From Streptomyces sp. PT12 (GTDB lineage: Bacteria > Actinomycetota > Actinomycetes > Streptomycetales > Streptomycetaceae): a stretch of 64,000 nucleotides of DNA. The notes under the pieces were generated by a model that worked only from the letters and a program-made list of their open reading frames with translations, did not search any database and was not told the origin of the DNA. How positions within the stretch are numbered: the stretch's first letter is position 1; every line of letters begins with the position of its first letter. Made by a program: the position numbers and the translations under genes. The stretch spans positions 48,185 through 112,184 of the forward strand of contig NZ_QEST01000149.1 of NCBI RefSeq assembly GCF_003311645.1, read 5' to 3'. Shown in pieces: positions 1 to 8,528 of this stretch.

Positions 1-121
1 CCGCATGGTGTGGCGGGCGGTGCAGCGGTACAGGGCCCGCAAGCGCGACACCCCCTCGCGTTGAACGTCGACCGCTCACGCCGCGGTGACCGGTGGGATT
101 CTTCGTTGCCACGCTCGGAGT

Positions 122-568
122 AAGGACGTTGAACAGCTGCTCGGGCACGGTGACCGTCTCCCGGTAGGCGGCCACGTCGCCGAACAGCGCGTGCCGGTCC
201 ACCTCCCGCCGGTCCATCTCCCGCTGGTACGCGCCGCCCAGGGCGGTGCGGCTGGTCTGGCCGACGGCGGCGAGCACGGGAACGTGGTCGAGCGCGGCGT
301 CGTGGAGGCCGTTGAGCAGGTGGATCGCACCGGGGCCCGAGGTGGCGACGCACACGCCGAGCCCTCGGCCGAACGTGGCGTGCCCCACGGCCTCGAACGC
401 CGCCATCTCCTCGTGCCTGAGGGCTTGATGAAGCGCGGCTGGTCGGCGGCTCGGCCCCAGGTGGCGAGCAGTCCGTTGATCCCACCGCCCGGGTAGCCGT
501 AGACGGTCTCGACGCCCCAGGCGCGCAGTCGGCAGCAGATGATCGGCGACCGTCTCGGTGTGGCTCAC
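122..568 (-). pseudogene. Remnant of a thiamine-pyrophosphate enzyme (pyruvate oxidase / acetolactate synthase type)
   Basis: Reading leftwards from a GTG at 568, three reading frames must be joined to recover the N-terminal PYR domain of a TPP-dependent enzyme: WGVETVYGYPGGGINGL, then RHEEMAAFEAVGHATFG (the conserved HEE segment), then VATSGPGAIHLLNGLHDA. One frameshift lies near 530 and one near 425. The homology ends near 122 after about 150 residues, where a full enzyme has about 600. The 121 bp to the left edge read through in one frame but are not recognised and do not continue the family. Both frameshift and truncation are present, so no functional enzyme is expected. The family is clear; whether it was an oxidase, decarboxylase or synthase is not. 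Confidence 0.7.
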
Positions 569-633
569 ATCATTTCCCTTTCAACGGAAGCGGGCGGGCC
601 GAGCCGGGAAACCCCGAGGTCCGCTCCAGGCGG

Positions 634-1731
634 TCAGGGGCGCCGCCCCGCGCCGGTGGCCGCCTCGGCCAGTCGGCCGCCCGGCACCTCGGGGCGCAGC
701 GGCGGGGTGTCGAGCCCCGTGCGGTGGCGCAGGCCGTGGATGAGGTCGGCCAGCGCGTCGCGCGCGTCGCGGCGCGGGGTCCAGCCCAGGTCTTCCTCGG
801 CGCGCGTGCGGTCCATGAGCGGCAGGCGCACCAGCGCGTCGAACAGCCCGGGCGCGGCGGGCGCGAGCCGCGCGCCCCACGCGGCGGCGAGCGCGGTGCG
901 CAGGAGCGGGCGCGGCACCCGCACCGTGCGCGCGCCGAACATGTCGGCGAGCAGCGCCGGGTCGACGACGGGGTCCGCGGTGAGGTTGAACGCCCCGCGC
1001 ACCGGGCGGTGCACGGCCAGCCGGTACGCCTCGGCGGCGTCGGCGGTGTGCAGCACCTGGAAGCGCAGCCCTGGCGCGTCGGGAACGACGGGGGTGCGGC
1101 CAGGGCGGACCAGCGGGGCGGGGAGCAGCGGGCCGAGGAAGAGGCGGCGCTGCCCTGACGCGGCGTGCCGCGCGAAGAGAAAGCCGGGGCGCATCCGCAC
1201 CACGCGGATGCCGGGGTGCTCCAGCTCGAAGGCGTCGAGCATGCGCTCGACATACGCCTTCTCGCGGGTGTACGAGGCGGTGGGCCAGCCATGGGTGGGC
1301 CAGCTCTCGTCCACCAAGCGGTCCTTGGGGCCCGGCGCGTAGGCGCCGACGGACGAGGCGCAGATCAGCGCGGGAACGCTGGCCGCCGCTGCGGCGGCCA
1401 GCACCTCGTCGGTGCCGAGGACGTTGGTGCGCCACGTCGTCAGCGGGTCGCGCGCGGGCTGGATCATCCAGGCCAGGTGGATCACGGCGTCGGCGTCGGC
1501 GAAGTGGGCGGCGAGCGCGTCGCGCGCGGCGCCCGTGTGCCCGAGGTCCACGGCGGCCCATGTGGTCTTCTCCATGGACCACCCGGGGACGCGGCGGGCG
1601 AGGCCGACGACCGATGCGACCTCGGGGTCGCCCGCGAGGGCGCGGACGACGGCGCTGCCGACGTTGCCGGTGGCGCCGACGACCACCACGCGCCTGCCGT
1701 CGTCGGGGCTGCTTTCGCTGGCGGCTGTCAT
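634..1731 (-). CDS. NAD-dependent epimerase/dehydratase (extended SDR)
   Basis: A 365-aa extended short-chain dehydrogenase. The Rossmann motif GATGNVG is at residues 19-25, the catalytic YxxxK appears as YTREK, and a Ser-Ser pair (ASSVGAY) lies before it. Family members act on nucleotide sugars or related carbonyl substrates; the substrate cannot be read from the sequence. The ATG at 1731 is chosen because a GGGAAG ribosome-binding site precedes it; a longer in-frame version starting at 1830 has no such support and would enter the intergenic promoter region. It is divergent from the glycan operon that begins at 1961. It could supply or modify a sugar nucleotide for that pathway, but it is not a canonical HldD, so a heptose-epimerase role is only a possibility. 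Confidence 0.8.
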   Translation of the reverse strand: MTAASESSPDDGRRVVVVGATGNVGSAVVRALAGDPEVASVVGLARRVPGWSMEKTTWAAVDLGHTGAARDALAAHFADADAVIHLAWMIQPARDPLTTWRTNVLGTDEVLAAAAAASVPALICASSVGAYAPGPKDRLVDESWPTHGWPTASYTREKAYVERMLDAFELEHPGIRVVRMRPGFLFARHAASGQRRLFLGPLLPAPLVRPGRTPVVPDAPGLRFQVLHTADAAEAYRLAVHRPVRGAFNLTADPVVDPALLADMFGARTVRVPRPLLRTALAAAWGARLAPAAPGLFDALVRLPLMDRTRAEEDLGWTPRRDARDALADLIHGLRHRTGLDTPPLRPEVPGGRLAEAATGAGRRP

Positions 1732-1848
1732 CGGGCTTCCCTTCGCGCCGGGCCGCCCGCGGATGGTCCGGCCGTCCGGCGGTGTGTGGGGCGGCCCCTG
1801 CCGGGTACCCCGCGGCGTCTTGCGCCACACGCCAAGGCATTTGTGGGC

Positions 1849-1873
1849 GTTTCACCTGTTTTGTCGCGGGTAC
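1849..1873 (+). promoter_or_regulatory. Possible SigB/SigF-type stress promoter of the glycan operon
   Basis: GTTT at 1849-1852 and GGGTAC at 1868-1873 are separated by 15 nt, matching the GTTT-N(13-16)-GGGTA(C/T) pattern used by the SigB/SigF/SigG family in streptomycetes. It would give a 5' leader of about 80 nt before the start at 1961. The window encodes such a sigma factor (24524-25333). Only short motifs match, so this is a prediction. Confidence 0.4.
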
Positions 1874-1960
1874 CTGGGGACGGTCGCTCACGGTCGCCAA
1901 CCGAAGCTGACCGAAGTGGGGCGGACCGAAGCCGACCGGAAGTGGACCGGAGGAGATGTC

Positions 1961-2917
1961 ATGCGTTTTCGACACGCCGTCGTCACGGGCGGGGCCGGGT
2001 TCCTCGGCTCGCACCTGTGCACCGCGCTGCTCGACCGAGGAGCGGCCGTCACCTGCATCGACGACCTGAGCACGGCCGACCCCCGCCATGTCGACCACCT
2101 CCGCGACCGCCAGGGCTTCTCGCTCATCGAGGCCGACGTGTGCGACGCGTTCGACGTGGCGCGCCCCGCCGACCTGGTGCTGCACTTCGCGTCACCCGCG
2201 TCACCCGCCGACTATCTGAGGCTGCCGATCCACACGCTGGAGACCGGCAGCCTCGGCACGCGCAACGCCCTCGCGCTCGCCAGGCGGCACGGCGCGCGGT
2301 GCGTGCTGGCCTCGACGTCCGAGGTGTATGGCGACCCCAAGGAGCATCCGCAGAACGAGGAGTACTGGGGGCATGTGAACCCCGTCGGGCCGCGCAGCGT
2401 GTACGACGAGGCCAAGCGGTTCGGCGAGGCGCTGACGGCGGCCGAGGCCGCGGTGCACGGGACGGACACGGGGATCGTGCGGCTCTTCAACACCTATGGA
2501 CCCCGGATGCGCGGGCACGACGGGCGGGCGGTGCCGACGTTCGTCCGGCAGGCGCTCGACGGGGAGCCGCTGACGGTGACGGGCGACGGGCACCAGACGC
2601 GTTCGCTCACCTATGTCGACGACACGGTGCGCGGCGTGCTCGCGATGGCGGAGTCCGACCTCCGCGGGCCGGTCAACATCGGTAATCCGGCGGAGATATC
2701 TATGCTGGATCTGGCACATCTGGTCATCCGCCTTACGGGTTCGGACTCGGCGGTGCGGTTGATCGAGCGGCCCGTGGACGACCCGACGGTGCGGTGCCCC
2801 GACATCACGCTGGCGCGCGGCAAGTTGCAGTGGGAGCCGCGCGTGCCGCCCGAAGAAGGGCTGGCGCGCACGATCGCGTGGTACCGGGAGCGGGCGGCGG
2901 CGGCCCCGGCGCGCTGA
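1961..2917 (+). CDS. UDP-glucuronate decarboxylase-like (UDP-xylose synthase type) NAD-dependent epimerase/dehydratase
   Basis: A 318-aa extended SDR with the NAD motif TGGAGFLG near residues 9-16, the segment STSEVYGDPKEHPQNEEYWG and a YDEAK catalytic tetrad. The EVYGDP-HPQ-EYWG-VNP-GPRS-YDE-K series is characteristic of UDP-glucuronate decarboxylases (UXS), which convert UDP-glucuronate to UDP-xylose. The ATG at 1961 follows GGAGGAGATGTC, a good ribosome-binding site. It is the first gene of the plus-strand operon that runs to 12839 and is separated from the next gene by a short tandem repeat. Inferred role: it supplies a pentose or related nucleotide sugar to the glycan made by the operon. 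Related 4,6-dehydratases share the fold, so the exact product is uncertain. Confidence 0.8.
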   Translation: MRFRHAVVTGGAGFLGSHLCTALLDRGAAVTCIDDLSTADPRHVDHLRDRQGFSLIEADVCDAFDVARPADLVLHFASPASPADYLRLPIHTLETGSLGTRNALALARRHGARCVLASTSEVYGDPKEHPQNEEYWGHVNPVGPRSVYDEAKRFGEALTAAEAAVHGTDTGIVRLFNTYGPRMRGHDGRAVPTFVRQALDGEPLTVTGDGHQTRSLTYVDDTVRGVLAMAESDLRGPVNIGNPAEISMLDLAHLVIRLTGSDSAVRLIERPVDDPTVRCPDITLARGKLQWEPRVPPEEGLARTIAWYRERAAAAPAR

Positions 2918-2920
2918 GGT

Positions 2921-2960
2921 CTTCCCGGGGCTTCCCGGGGCTTCTCAAGGCTTCTCAGGG
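2921..2960 (+). repeat. Four 10-bp tandem repeats between the first two operon genes
   Basis: CTTCCCGGGG occurs twice, followed by CTTCTCAAGG and CTTCTCAGGG, in perfect 10-bp register. The block fills most of the 75-bp gap between the epimerase and carbamoyltransferase genes. The GC-rich units could slow ribosomes or RNA polymerase, but no defined function is visible. Confidence 0.75.
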
Positions 2961-2992
2961 GGCGACAACCGACCAGTGTGCGCGGAGGGTTC

Positions 2993-4675
2993 ATGCGAGT
3001 TCTAGGTATCAACGCCCTGTTCCACGACCCCTCGGCGGCGCTCGTCGTCGACGGGCGGGTGCTGGCCGCCGCCGAGGAGGAGCGTTTCTCCCGGCGCAAG
3101 CACGGCAAGCGGCCCCTGCCGTTCTCCGCGTGGGAGCTGCCCGAGCGCTCGGCCGCCTGGTGTCTGGGGCAGGCCGGCCTGCGGCCCGAGGACCTGGACG
3201 CGGTCGTCTACTCGTTCGACCCGACGCTGGCCAGGCCCGCCGAGGCCATGGGCCTCGACGACCCGTGGGACGAGCTGCGGCTCACCTACGCCAGGGAGGC
3301 GCCGCGCTTTCTCGCGACCGCCCTGCCGGGGCTCGACCCCGGCATCGTGCGCTTCGTGCCGCACCACATGGCGCACGCGGCGTCGTCCGCGTTCGCCGCG
3401 CCATCCGCCGACACGTCGTCCGTGCTCGTGCTCGACGGGCGCGGCGAGTCGGCCTCGCACCTGGCCGCGCGCCGGGTCGGCGACCACCTGGAGCCGCTGA
3501 CGAGCCAGGCGCTTCCGCACTCGCTCGGCCTGGTCTACGAGGAGCTGACGGAGCACCTGGGCTTTCTGCGCTCGAGCGACGAGTACAAGGTGATGGCGCT
3601 CGCCTCCTACGGCACGCCGCGCTTCGCGCCCGAGCTGCGGCGCCATGTCTACCCGACGGGCGACGGGGGGTTCCACGCCATGGGCGTGCCATGGGCGGAG
3701 CTGACCCCGCCTCGGGACGGCGAGAAGGCATGGACGCGGGACCACGCGGACCTGGCGGCCAGCGCGCAGACGGTGCTCGAGGAGACGCTGCTTGACCTGG
3801 TGCGCTGGCTGCACGGCCGCACCCACGACGAGACGCTGACGATGGCGGGCGGCGTCGCGCTCAACTGCGTGGCCAACGCCCGGATCGCCCGCGAGGGGCC
3901 GTTCTCCCGGGTGTGGGTGCAGCCCGCGGCCGGTGACGCGGGCACCGCGCTGGGCGGCGCGCTGCTGCACGCGGCGGTGGAGGACACGGCGCCCACGGTG
4001 CCGCCGCGCGGCGCCGACCTGGGGCGCGGCTGGTCGGACGCGGAGATCGAGGCGTGGCTCAAGACGGCGGCCGTGCCGTTCGAACGCCCGCAGGACGTGG
4101 CGGTCGCGGTGGCCGAGGCGCTGTCGGAGAACGCCGTGGTGGCGTGGTTCCAGGGCAGGTCCGAGTTCGGGCCCCGCGCCCTTGGGCACCGTTCGCTGCT
4201 CGCGCACCCCGGCAAGTCGGGCAACCTGGAGCGGCTCAACGACATCAAGGGGCGCGAGCAGTTCAGGCCCGTGGCGCCGATGGTGCTCGCGGGGCGGGCC
4301 GCGGATGTGTTCGAGGGCCAACTCCCCAGCCCCTACATGCTGTTTGTGCACGATGTGCGGCCCGCGTGGCGCGAGCGGATCCCGGCCGTGGTGCACGTGG
4401 ACGGCACGGCCCGCGTGCAGACGGTCGATCCGGCGAACGAGCCGCTGGTGGCGCGGATGCTGGCCCGCTTCGAGGAGCGCACGGGCCTGCCCGTGGTCGT
4501 CAACACCAGCCTGAACACCGCGGGCCGCCCCATGGTGGACGACCCGAGGGACGCACTGGAGTGCTTCGGCTCCGCGCCCGTGGACGTCCTGGCGATCGGC
4601 CCGTTCCTGGTGCGCAGGCGCGCGTTCTTCGCGAACGGCGGAGGCGGGGGCGCGAACGGCGGGGGCAGGTCGTGA
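2993..4675 (+). CDS. NodU/CmcH-family carbamoyltransferase
   Basis: A 560-aa carbamoyltransferase, the usual length for the family. The N-terminal Kae1-like domain starts with VLGINALFHDPSAAL and contains HHMAHAASSAF and the phosphate-binding GGVALNCVANARI. The C-terminal YrdC-like region contains GRSEFGPRALGHRSLL and VVNTSLNTAGRPM. Members transfer a carbamoyl group from carbamoyl phosphate through carbamoyl-AMP to a hydroxyl of a sugar or antibiotic. The ATG at 2993 has the ribosome-binding site GGAGG. The stop overlaps the next gene's GTG (GTGA), implying translational coupling. Context suggests O-carbamoylation of a heptose or another sugar in the glycan. Confidence 0.9.
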   Translation: MRVLGINALFHDPSAALVVDGRVLAAAEEERFSRRKHGKRPLPFSAWELPERSAAWCLGQAGLRPEDLDAVVYSFDPTLARPAEAMGLDDPWDELRLTYAREAPRFLATALPGLDPGIVRFVPHHMAHAASSAFAAPSADTSSVLVLDGRGESASHLAARRVGDHLEPLTSQALPHSLGLVYEELTEHLGFLRSSDEYKVMALASYGTPRFAPELRRHVYPTGDGGFHAMGVPWAELTPPRDGEKAWTRDHADLAASAQTVLEETLLDLVRWLHGRTHDETLTMAGGVALNCVANARIAREGPFSRVWVQPAAGDAGTALGGALLHAAVEDTAPTVPPRGADLGRGWSDAEIEAWLKTAAVPFERPQDVAVAVAEALSENAVVAWFQGRSEFGPRALGHRSLLAHPGKSGNLERLNDIKGREQFRPVAPMVLAGRAADVFEGQLPSPYMLFVHDVRPAWRERIPAVVHVDGTARVQTVDPANEPLVARMLARFEERTGLPVVVNTSLNTAGRPMVDDPRDALECFGSAPVDVLAIGPFLVRRRAFFANGGGGGANGGGRS

Positions 4676-5808
4676 ACGAGGACGCGGGCGCCGTCGCATA
4701 CGCCGTGGTGATCCCTACGCTCGGGCGCCCCAGCCTGGGCCGGGTGCTGACGGCGCTCGCCGCGGGCGAGGGGCCGCGCCCCACGCGCATCGTGCTGGTG
4801 GACGACCGCCCGCCCGACGACCCCAACCCCCTGCCGGTCGCGGTGCCCGCCACGCTGCGCGACCTGGTGGAGATCGTGCCGGGCAGGGGCGCGGGGCCCG
4901 CGGCCGCGAGGAACACCGGCTGGCGGCGTTCGCCCGAGCCATGGATCGCGTTCCTCGACGACGACGTGGTGCCGGGGCCCGACTGGGCGGCGGCGCTCGC
5001 CGACGACCTGGCGGCCGCGGAGCCCGACATCGCGGGCGTGCAGGCCAGGATCGCCGTGCCGCTGCCGCTCGACCGGGCCCCCACGGACTGGGAGCGCTGC
5101 ACCGCGGGGCTCGCCACGGCGCGCTGGATCACCGCCGACATGGCCTACCGCAGGGCGGCCCTGGAATCGGTGGGCGGCTTCGACGAGCGCTTCCCGAGGG
5201 CGTTCAGGGAGGACGCCGACCTGGCGCTGCGCGTGCTGGCCAAGGGCTGGATCCTGGCCGTGGGCGAGCGGCGCACCCAACACCCCGTGCGCCCCGCGGA
5301 CGCCTGGGTGTCGGTGCGGCAGCAGGCGGGCAACGCGGACGACGTGCTCATGCGGCGGCTGCACGGCCCCGACTGGTGGGCGCGCGCCGACGCGCCGCGG
5401 GGGCGGCTCGCGCGCCATGCGGCGATCACCGCCGCTGGCCTGGGCGCGCTCGGCGCGGCGGTGGTGCGGCGGCGCGGGGCCGCGGCGGCGCTCGGCGCGC
5501 TGTGGCTCGTGGGCACGGGGGAGTTCGCGGCGGCGCGCGTGCTGCCGGGGCCGCGCACCAGGGAAGAGGTGCGCCGGATGCTGGCCACCAGCGCCCTGAT
5601 CCCGCCGATGGCCGTGGCCCACTGGCTGGTCGGGCACGTGCGGCACCGCTCGGTGGTGAGCGAGCGCGAGGCGGCGGCCGAGGCGCAGGCCCAGGCCGAG
5701 GCGGACGCGCGGGCGCGCGCGAGGTCCGACGGGCGGGCCAGCGATCGCGCCGAGGGATATACCCCGTTTCATTCTGCTATTTCGGGCAACTCAGACGCTT
5801 ATGAGTAG
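4672..5808 (+). CDS. Glycosyltransferase family 2 (GT-A fold)
   Basis: A 378-aa GT2 enzyme. The N-terminal catalytic domain (residues about 10-230) has VVIPTLGRPSL, a VDDRPPDDP acidic segment, the DxD-like FLDDDVVPGPDW, and GGFDERFPRAFREDADL, the ED motif that carries the catalytic base. Residues about 250-320 include hydrophobic stretches that may contact the membrane, and the C-terminus is Ala/Arg/Glu-rich. It starts at a GTG overlapping the carbamoyltransferase stop and runs 8 bp into gmhB, in a coupled operon. Donor and acceptor are unknown; the context points to a glycan containing ADP-heptose. Confidence 0.85.
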   Translation: MNEDAGAVAYAVVIPTLGRPSLGRVLTALAAGEGPRPTRIVLVDDRPPDDPNPLPVAVPATLRDLVEIVPGRGAGPAAARNTGWRRSPEPWIAFLDDDVVPGPDWAAALADDLAAAEPDIAGVQARIAVPLPLDRAPTDWERCTAGLATARWITADMAYRRAALESVGGFDERFPRAFREDADLALRVLAKGWILAVGERRTQHPVRPADAWVSVRQQAGNADDVLMRRLHGPDWWARADAPRGRLARHAAITAAGLGALGAAVVRRRGAAAALGALWLVGTGEFAAARVLPGPRTREEVRRMLATSALIPPMAVAHWLVGHVRHRSVVSEREAAAEAQAQAEADARARARSDGRASDRAEGYTPFHSAISGNSDAYE

Positions 5809-6445
5809 CGCCTCGATACCCACGAGCAGGAGGCCGCCCGCCGACTCTCCGCCCGGCGGGCCCTGGATGCTGCCGCCGTGGCCCGGCGGCCGCCCCGCGC
5901 GGCCGACCGGCAGGGGCCCCGACGCGGTGCTGTTCGACCGCGACGGCACGCTGATCGAGGATGTCCCCTACAACGCGGACCCCGAGCTGGTGCGCCCGCT
6001 GCCCGGCGCCAGGGAGGCGCTCGACCTGCTGCGCGCGCGGAACGTCGCGGTGGGCGTCGTCAGCAACCAGTCGGGCGCGGCCCGCGGCCGCTTCACCCGC
6101 TTCGGGGTCGAGGCCGTGCGGCGGCGCATGGAGGCGCTGCTCGGCCCGTTCGACGTCTGGGCGATCTGCCCGCACGCCGCCTGGCAGGGCTGCCGGTGCC
6201 GCAAGCCAGCGCCGGGGCTCGTCTACGCCGCCTGCGGGCGGCTCGGCGTATCGCCGCACCGCTCGGCCGTGATCGGCGACATCGGCACCGACATGGCCGC
6301 GGCCCGCGCCGCGGGCGCGCGCGGCGTGCTCGTGCCGACGCCCGTGACCCGGCGCGCCGAGATCGCCGCGGCGCGCGAGTGCGCCCCCGACCTGCTGAGC
6401 GCGGTACGCGCCGTGCTCGCCACGCCTGAGGGGCGCCCGTCATGA
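5801..6445 (+). CDS. gmhB: D-glycero-D-manno-heptose 1,7-bisphosphate phosphatase-like HAD-IIIA hydrolase
   Basis: A 214-aa HAD phosphatase. A Pro-rich N-terminal extension of about 40 residues is followed by LFDRDGTLIED (nucleophile DxD), VVSNQSG, the zinc-type Cys-x-His...Cys-x-Cys cluster in CPHAAWQGCRCRKPAPG, and IGDIGTDMAAA (motif IV). The zinc cluster and DRDGT are hallmarks of GmhB. The enzyme removes the C7 phosphate between the kinase and adenylyltransferase steps of HldE. It overlaps the upstream GT2 gene by 8 bp and the downstream GT9 gene by 4 bp (ATGA). GmhA and HldE are in the same operon, which strongly supports the heptose assignment over histidinol phosphatase. Confidence 0.88.
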   Translation: MSSASIPTSRRPPADSPPGGPWMLPPWPGGRPARPTGRGPDAVLFDRDGTLIEDVPYNADPELVRPLPGAREALDLLRARNVAVGVVSNQSGAARGRFTRFGVEAVRRRMEALLGPFDVWAICPHAAWQGCRCRKPAPGLVYAACGRLGVSPHRSAVIGDIGTDMAAARAAGARGVLVPTPVTRRAEIAAARECAPDLLSAVRAVLATPEGRPS

Positions 6446-7566
6446 ACCACACGCCCCCGAATCCGCCCCCGCCACCGCCCCCGGCCCCGGCCCCGGCCCC
6501 GGCCCGGGTCAACGCGCCCCGCACGCTGGTCGTGCGGCTCGACAGCGCGGGCGACGTGCTGCTCGCGGGGCCCGCGATCCGCGCGGTCGCGGCGGGCTCC
6601 GCGGCGACGACGCTGCTGTGCGGCCCGCGCGGCGACGCGGCGGGGCGGCTGCTGCCCGGGGTCGACGACCTGGTCACGCACGACGCGCCCTGGGTCAGCC
6701 TCTCCCCGCCGCCCGTCGAGCGGGAGGCGGTGGACGCGCTCGTGGAGCGGCTGGCCGCGGGCAGGTTCGACCGGGCGCTGATTTTGGCGTCGTTCCACCA
6801 GAGCCCGCTGCCCACCGCGCTGCTGCTCAAGATGGCGGGCGTGCCATGGGTCGGCGCGGACAGCGAGTACTACCCAGGCTCGCTGCTCGACCTGCGCCAC
6901 CGGCGCGCGCCCTACCGGCACGAGGCCGCGGCCGCCCTGGAGCTGGCCGAGGCGGCGGGCTTCGCCCTGCCGCCCGGCGACGACGGCGCGCTCGCGATCA
7001 CCGGGCACCCCGACACCACCGCGCTCACGGGCGACGAGCCCTATGTCGTGGTCCACCCGGGCGCGGCCGTGCCCGCCCGCACCTGGTCGCCGCAGCGCGC
7101 CGCGCGGGCCGTCGAGGCGCTGGCCGACGCGGGCCACCGCGTCGTGGTCACCGGCAGCCAGGGCGAGGAGGCGCTGACCCGGCGCGTCGCGGGGAGGCAC
7201 GCGAGGGACCTGGGCGGGCGCACCGGGCTGCCCGAGCTGGCCGGAGTGCTGGCCCGCGCCCGGGTGGTCGTGGCGGGCAACACGGGTCCCGCCCACCTGG
7301 CGGCGGCCGTGCGCACCCCGATCGTCAGCCTGTTCTCGCCGGTGGTCAGCGCCGACCGGTGGCTCCCCTACCGCGTGCCGCACCTGCGCCTCGGCAGGCA
7401 GGACACGGCGTGCGCGGGCACCAGGGCGCGGCTGTGCCCCGTGGCGGGCCACCCGTGCCTCGACTCGATCACCGACGACGAGGTCGTCAGCGCGGTCGAG
7501 GCCCTGACGGTCACGCGGCCCCGGGCGCGCACGGCACGGTCCGCCGAGCGGAGGGCGGCAGCATGA
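6442..7566 (+). CDS. Glycosyltransferase family 9 (heptosyltransferase-like)
   Basis: A 374-aa protein. A proline/alanine-rich N-terminus of about 28 residues precedes a GT9 GT-B fold: LVVRLDSAGDVLLAGPAIRAV, then VVVHPGAAVPARTWSP and VVAGNTGPAHLAAA, the ADP-heptose-binding signature of the RfaF/WaaF family. The family transfers heptose from ADP-heptose. The ADP-heptose biosynthesis genes in the same operon fit this donor. The start overlaps the gmhB stop (ATGA) and the stop overlaps the next start (ATGA). Acceptor unknown; in a Gram-positive it is not LPS. Confidence 0.85.
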   Translation: MNHTPPNPPPPPPPAPAPAPARVNAPRTLVVRLDSAGDVLLAGPAIRAVAAGSAATTLLCGPRGDAAGRLLPGVDDLVTHDAPWVSLSPPPVEREAVDALVERLAAGRFDRALILASFHQSPLPTALLLKMAGVPWVGADSEYYPGSLLDLRHRRAPYRHEAAAALELAEAAGFALPPGDDGALAITGHPDTTALTGDEPYVVVHPGAAVPARTWSPQRAARAVEALADAGHRVVVTGSQGEEALTRRVAGRHARDLGGRTGLPELAGVLARARVVVAGNTGPAHLAAAVRTPIVSLFSPVVSADRWLPYRVPHLRLGRQDTACAGTRARLCPVAGHPCLDSITDDEVVSAVEALTVTRPRARTARSAERRAAA

Positions 7567-8528
7567 ACATCCTGATCTGGCACGTCCACGGCTCCTGGAC
7601 CACGGCGTTCGTCCAGGGCAGCCACTCCTACCTGGTGCCGGTGCTCCCCGACCGGGGCCCCGACGGGCTCGGCAGGGCGCGGACCTACCACTGGCCCTCG
7701 TCCGTCACCGAGCTGACGCCCGACGAGCTGCGCGACGCGCCCGTCGACCTGGTGATCCTCCAGCGCCCGCACGAGGAGGAGCTGGCGGCGCGGTGGCTCG
7801 GCGGGCGGCGCCCAGGGCGCGACGTGCCCGCCGTCTACCTGGAGCACAACGCCCCCGTCGGGGATGTCCCCGACACCCGGCACCCGTGCGCCGACCGCGA
7901 CGACCTGCTGCTCGTCCATGTCACCCACTTCAACCGGCTGTTCTGGGACAGCGGCACCACCGCCACCGCCGTCGTCGAGCACGGCGTGGTGGATCCGGGC
8001 CACCGCTGGACCGGCGCGCTGGAACGCGCCGCCGTCGTCGTCAACGAGCCCGTGCGCCGCGGCCGCACCACCGGCACCGACCTGCTGCCGCTGCTCGCCG
8101 AGTCGGCGCCGCTCGACGTCTTCGGCATGCGCACCGACGGCCTGGCCGGGCGGCTGCGCGTGCCGTGGGACCGCTGCCGCAGCTACGAGCTGGCGCAGGC
8201 GCGCCTGCACGACGAGCTGGCCAGGCGGCGCCTCTATCTGCACCCGGTGCGCTGGACCTCGCTCGGCCTCTCGCTGATCGAGGCGATGCACCTGGGCATG
8301 CCCATCGTCGCCCTGTCCACCACCGAGGTCGCCGACGCGGTCCCCGAGGAGGCCGGGGTGCTCTCCACCCGCCCCGAGGTGCTGGCGCGGGCCGCCGCCC
8401 GCTATCTGCGCGACCGCGACGCGGCGGCCGAGGCGGGCCGCGCCGCGCGCCACGCGGCGCTCGAGCGCTACGGCCTGAAGAGGTTCATCGACGACTGGGA
8501 CCTGCTGATGGAGGAGGTGATCCGCTGA
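7563..8528 (+). CDS. Glycosyltransferase (GT-B fold, GT4-like)
   Basis: A 321-aa protein beginning MNILIWHVHGSW, with a donor-site segment ArgArgLeuTyrLeuHisProValArg and a C-terminal GLSLIEAMHLGMPIVALST, the E-x7-E-type donor motif of retaining GT4 enzymes. It is shorter than typical GT4 proteins (about 370-420 aa). The ATG overlaps the upstream stop and the downstream gene begins in a TGATG overlap, so it is translationally coupled on both sides. Sugar specificity cannot be inferred. Confidence 0.75.
   Translation: MNILIWHVHGSWTTAFVQGSHSYLVPVLPDRGPDGLGRARTYHWPSSVTELTPDELRDAPVDLVILQRPHEEELAARWLGGRRPGRDVPAVYLEHNAPVGDVPDTRHPCADRDDLLLVHVTHFNRLFWDSGTTATAVVEHGVVDPGHRWTGALERAAVVVNEPVRRGRTTGTDLLPLLAESAPLDVFGMRTDGLAGRLRVPWDRCRSYELAQARLHDELARRRLYLHPVRWTSLGLSLIEAMHLGMPIVALSTTEVADAVPEEAGVLSTRPEVLARAAARYLRDRDAAAEAGRAARHAALERYGLKRFIDDWDLLMEEVIR

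Noticed and set aside
1-121. An insertion-sequence end at the left edge
   Set aside because: No inverted repeat or transposase motif can be seen in 121 bp, so only the break in homology is reported.
634-1731. Assignment of this epimerase as HldD, the missing heptose C6-epimerase
   Set aside because: It is an extended SDR in the right neighbourhood, but I cannot see HldD-specific features, so the specific name is not justified.
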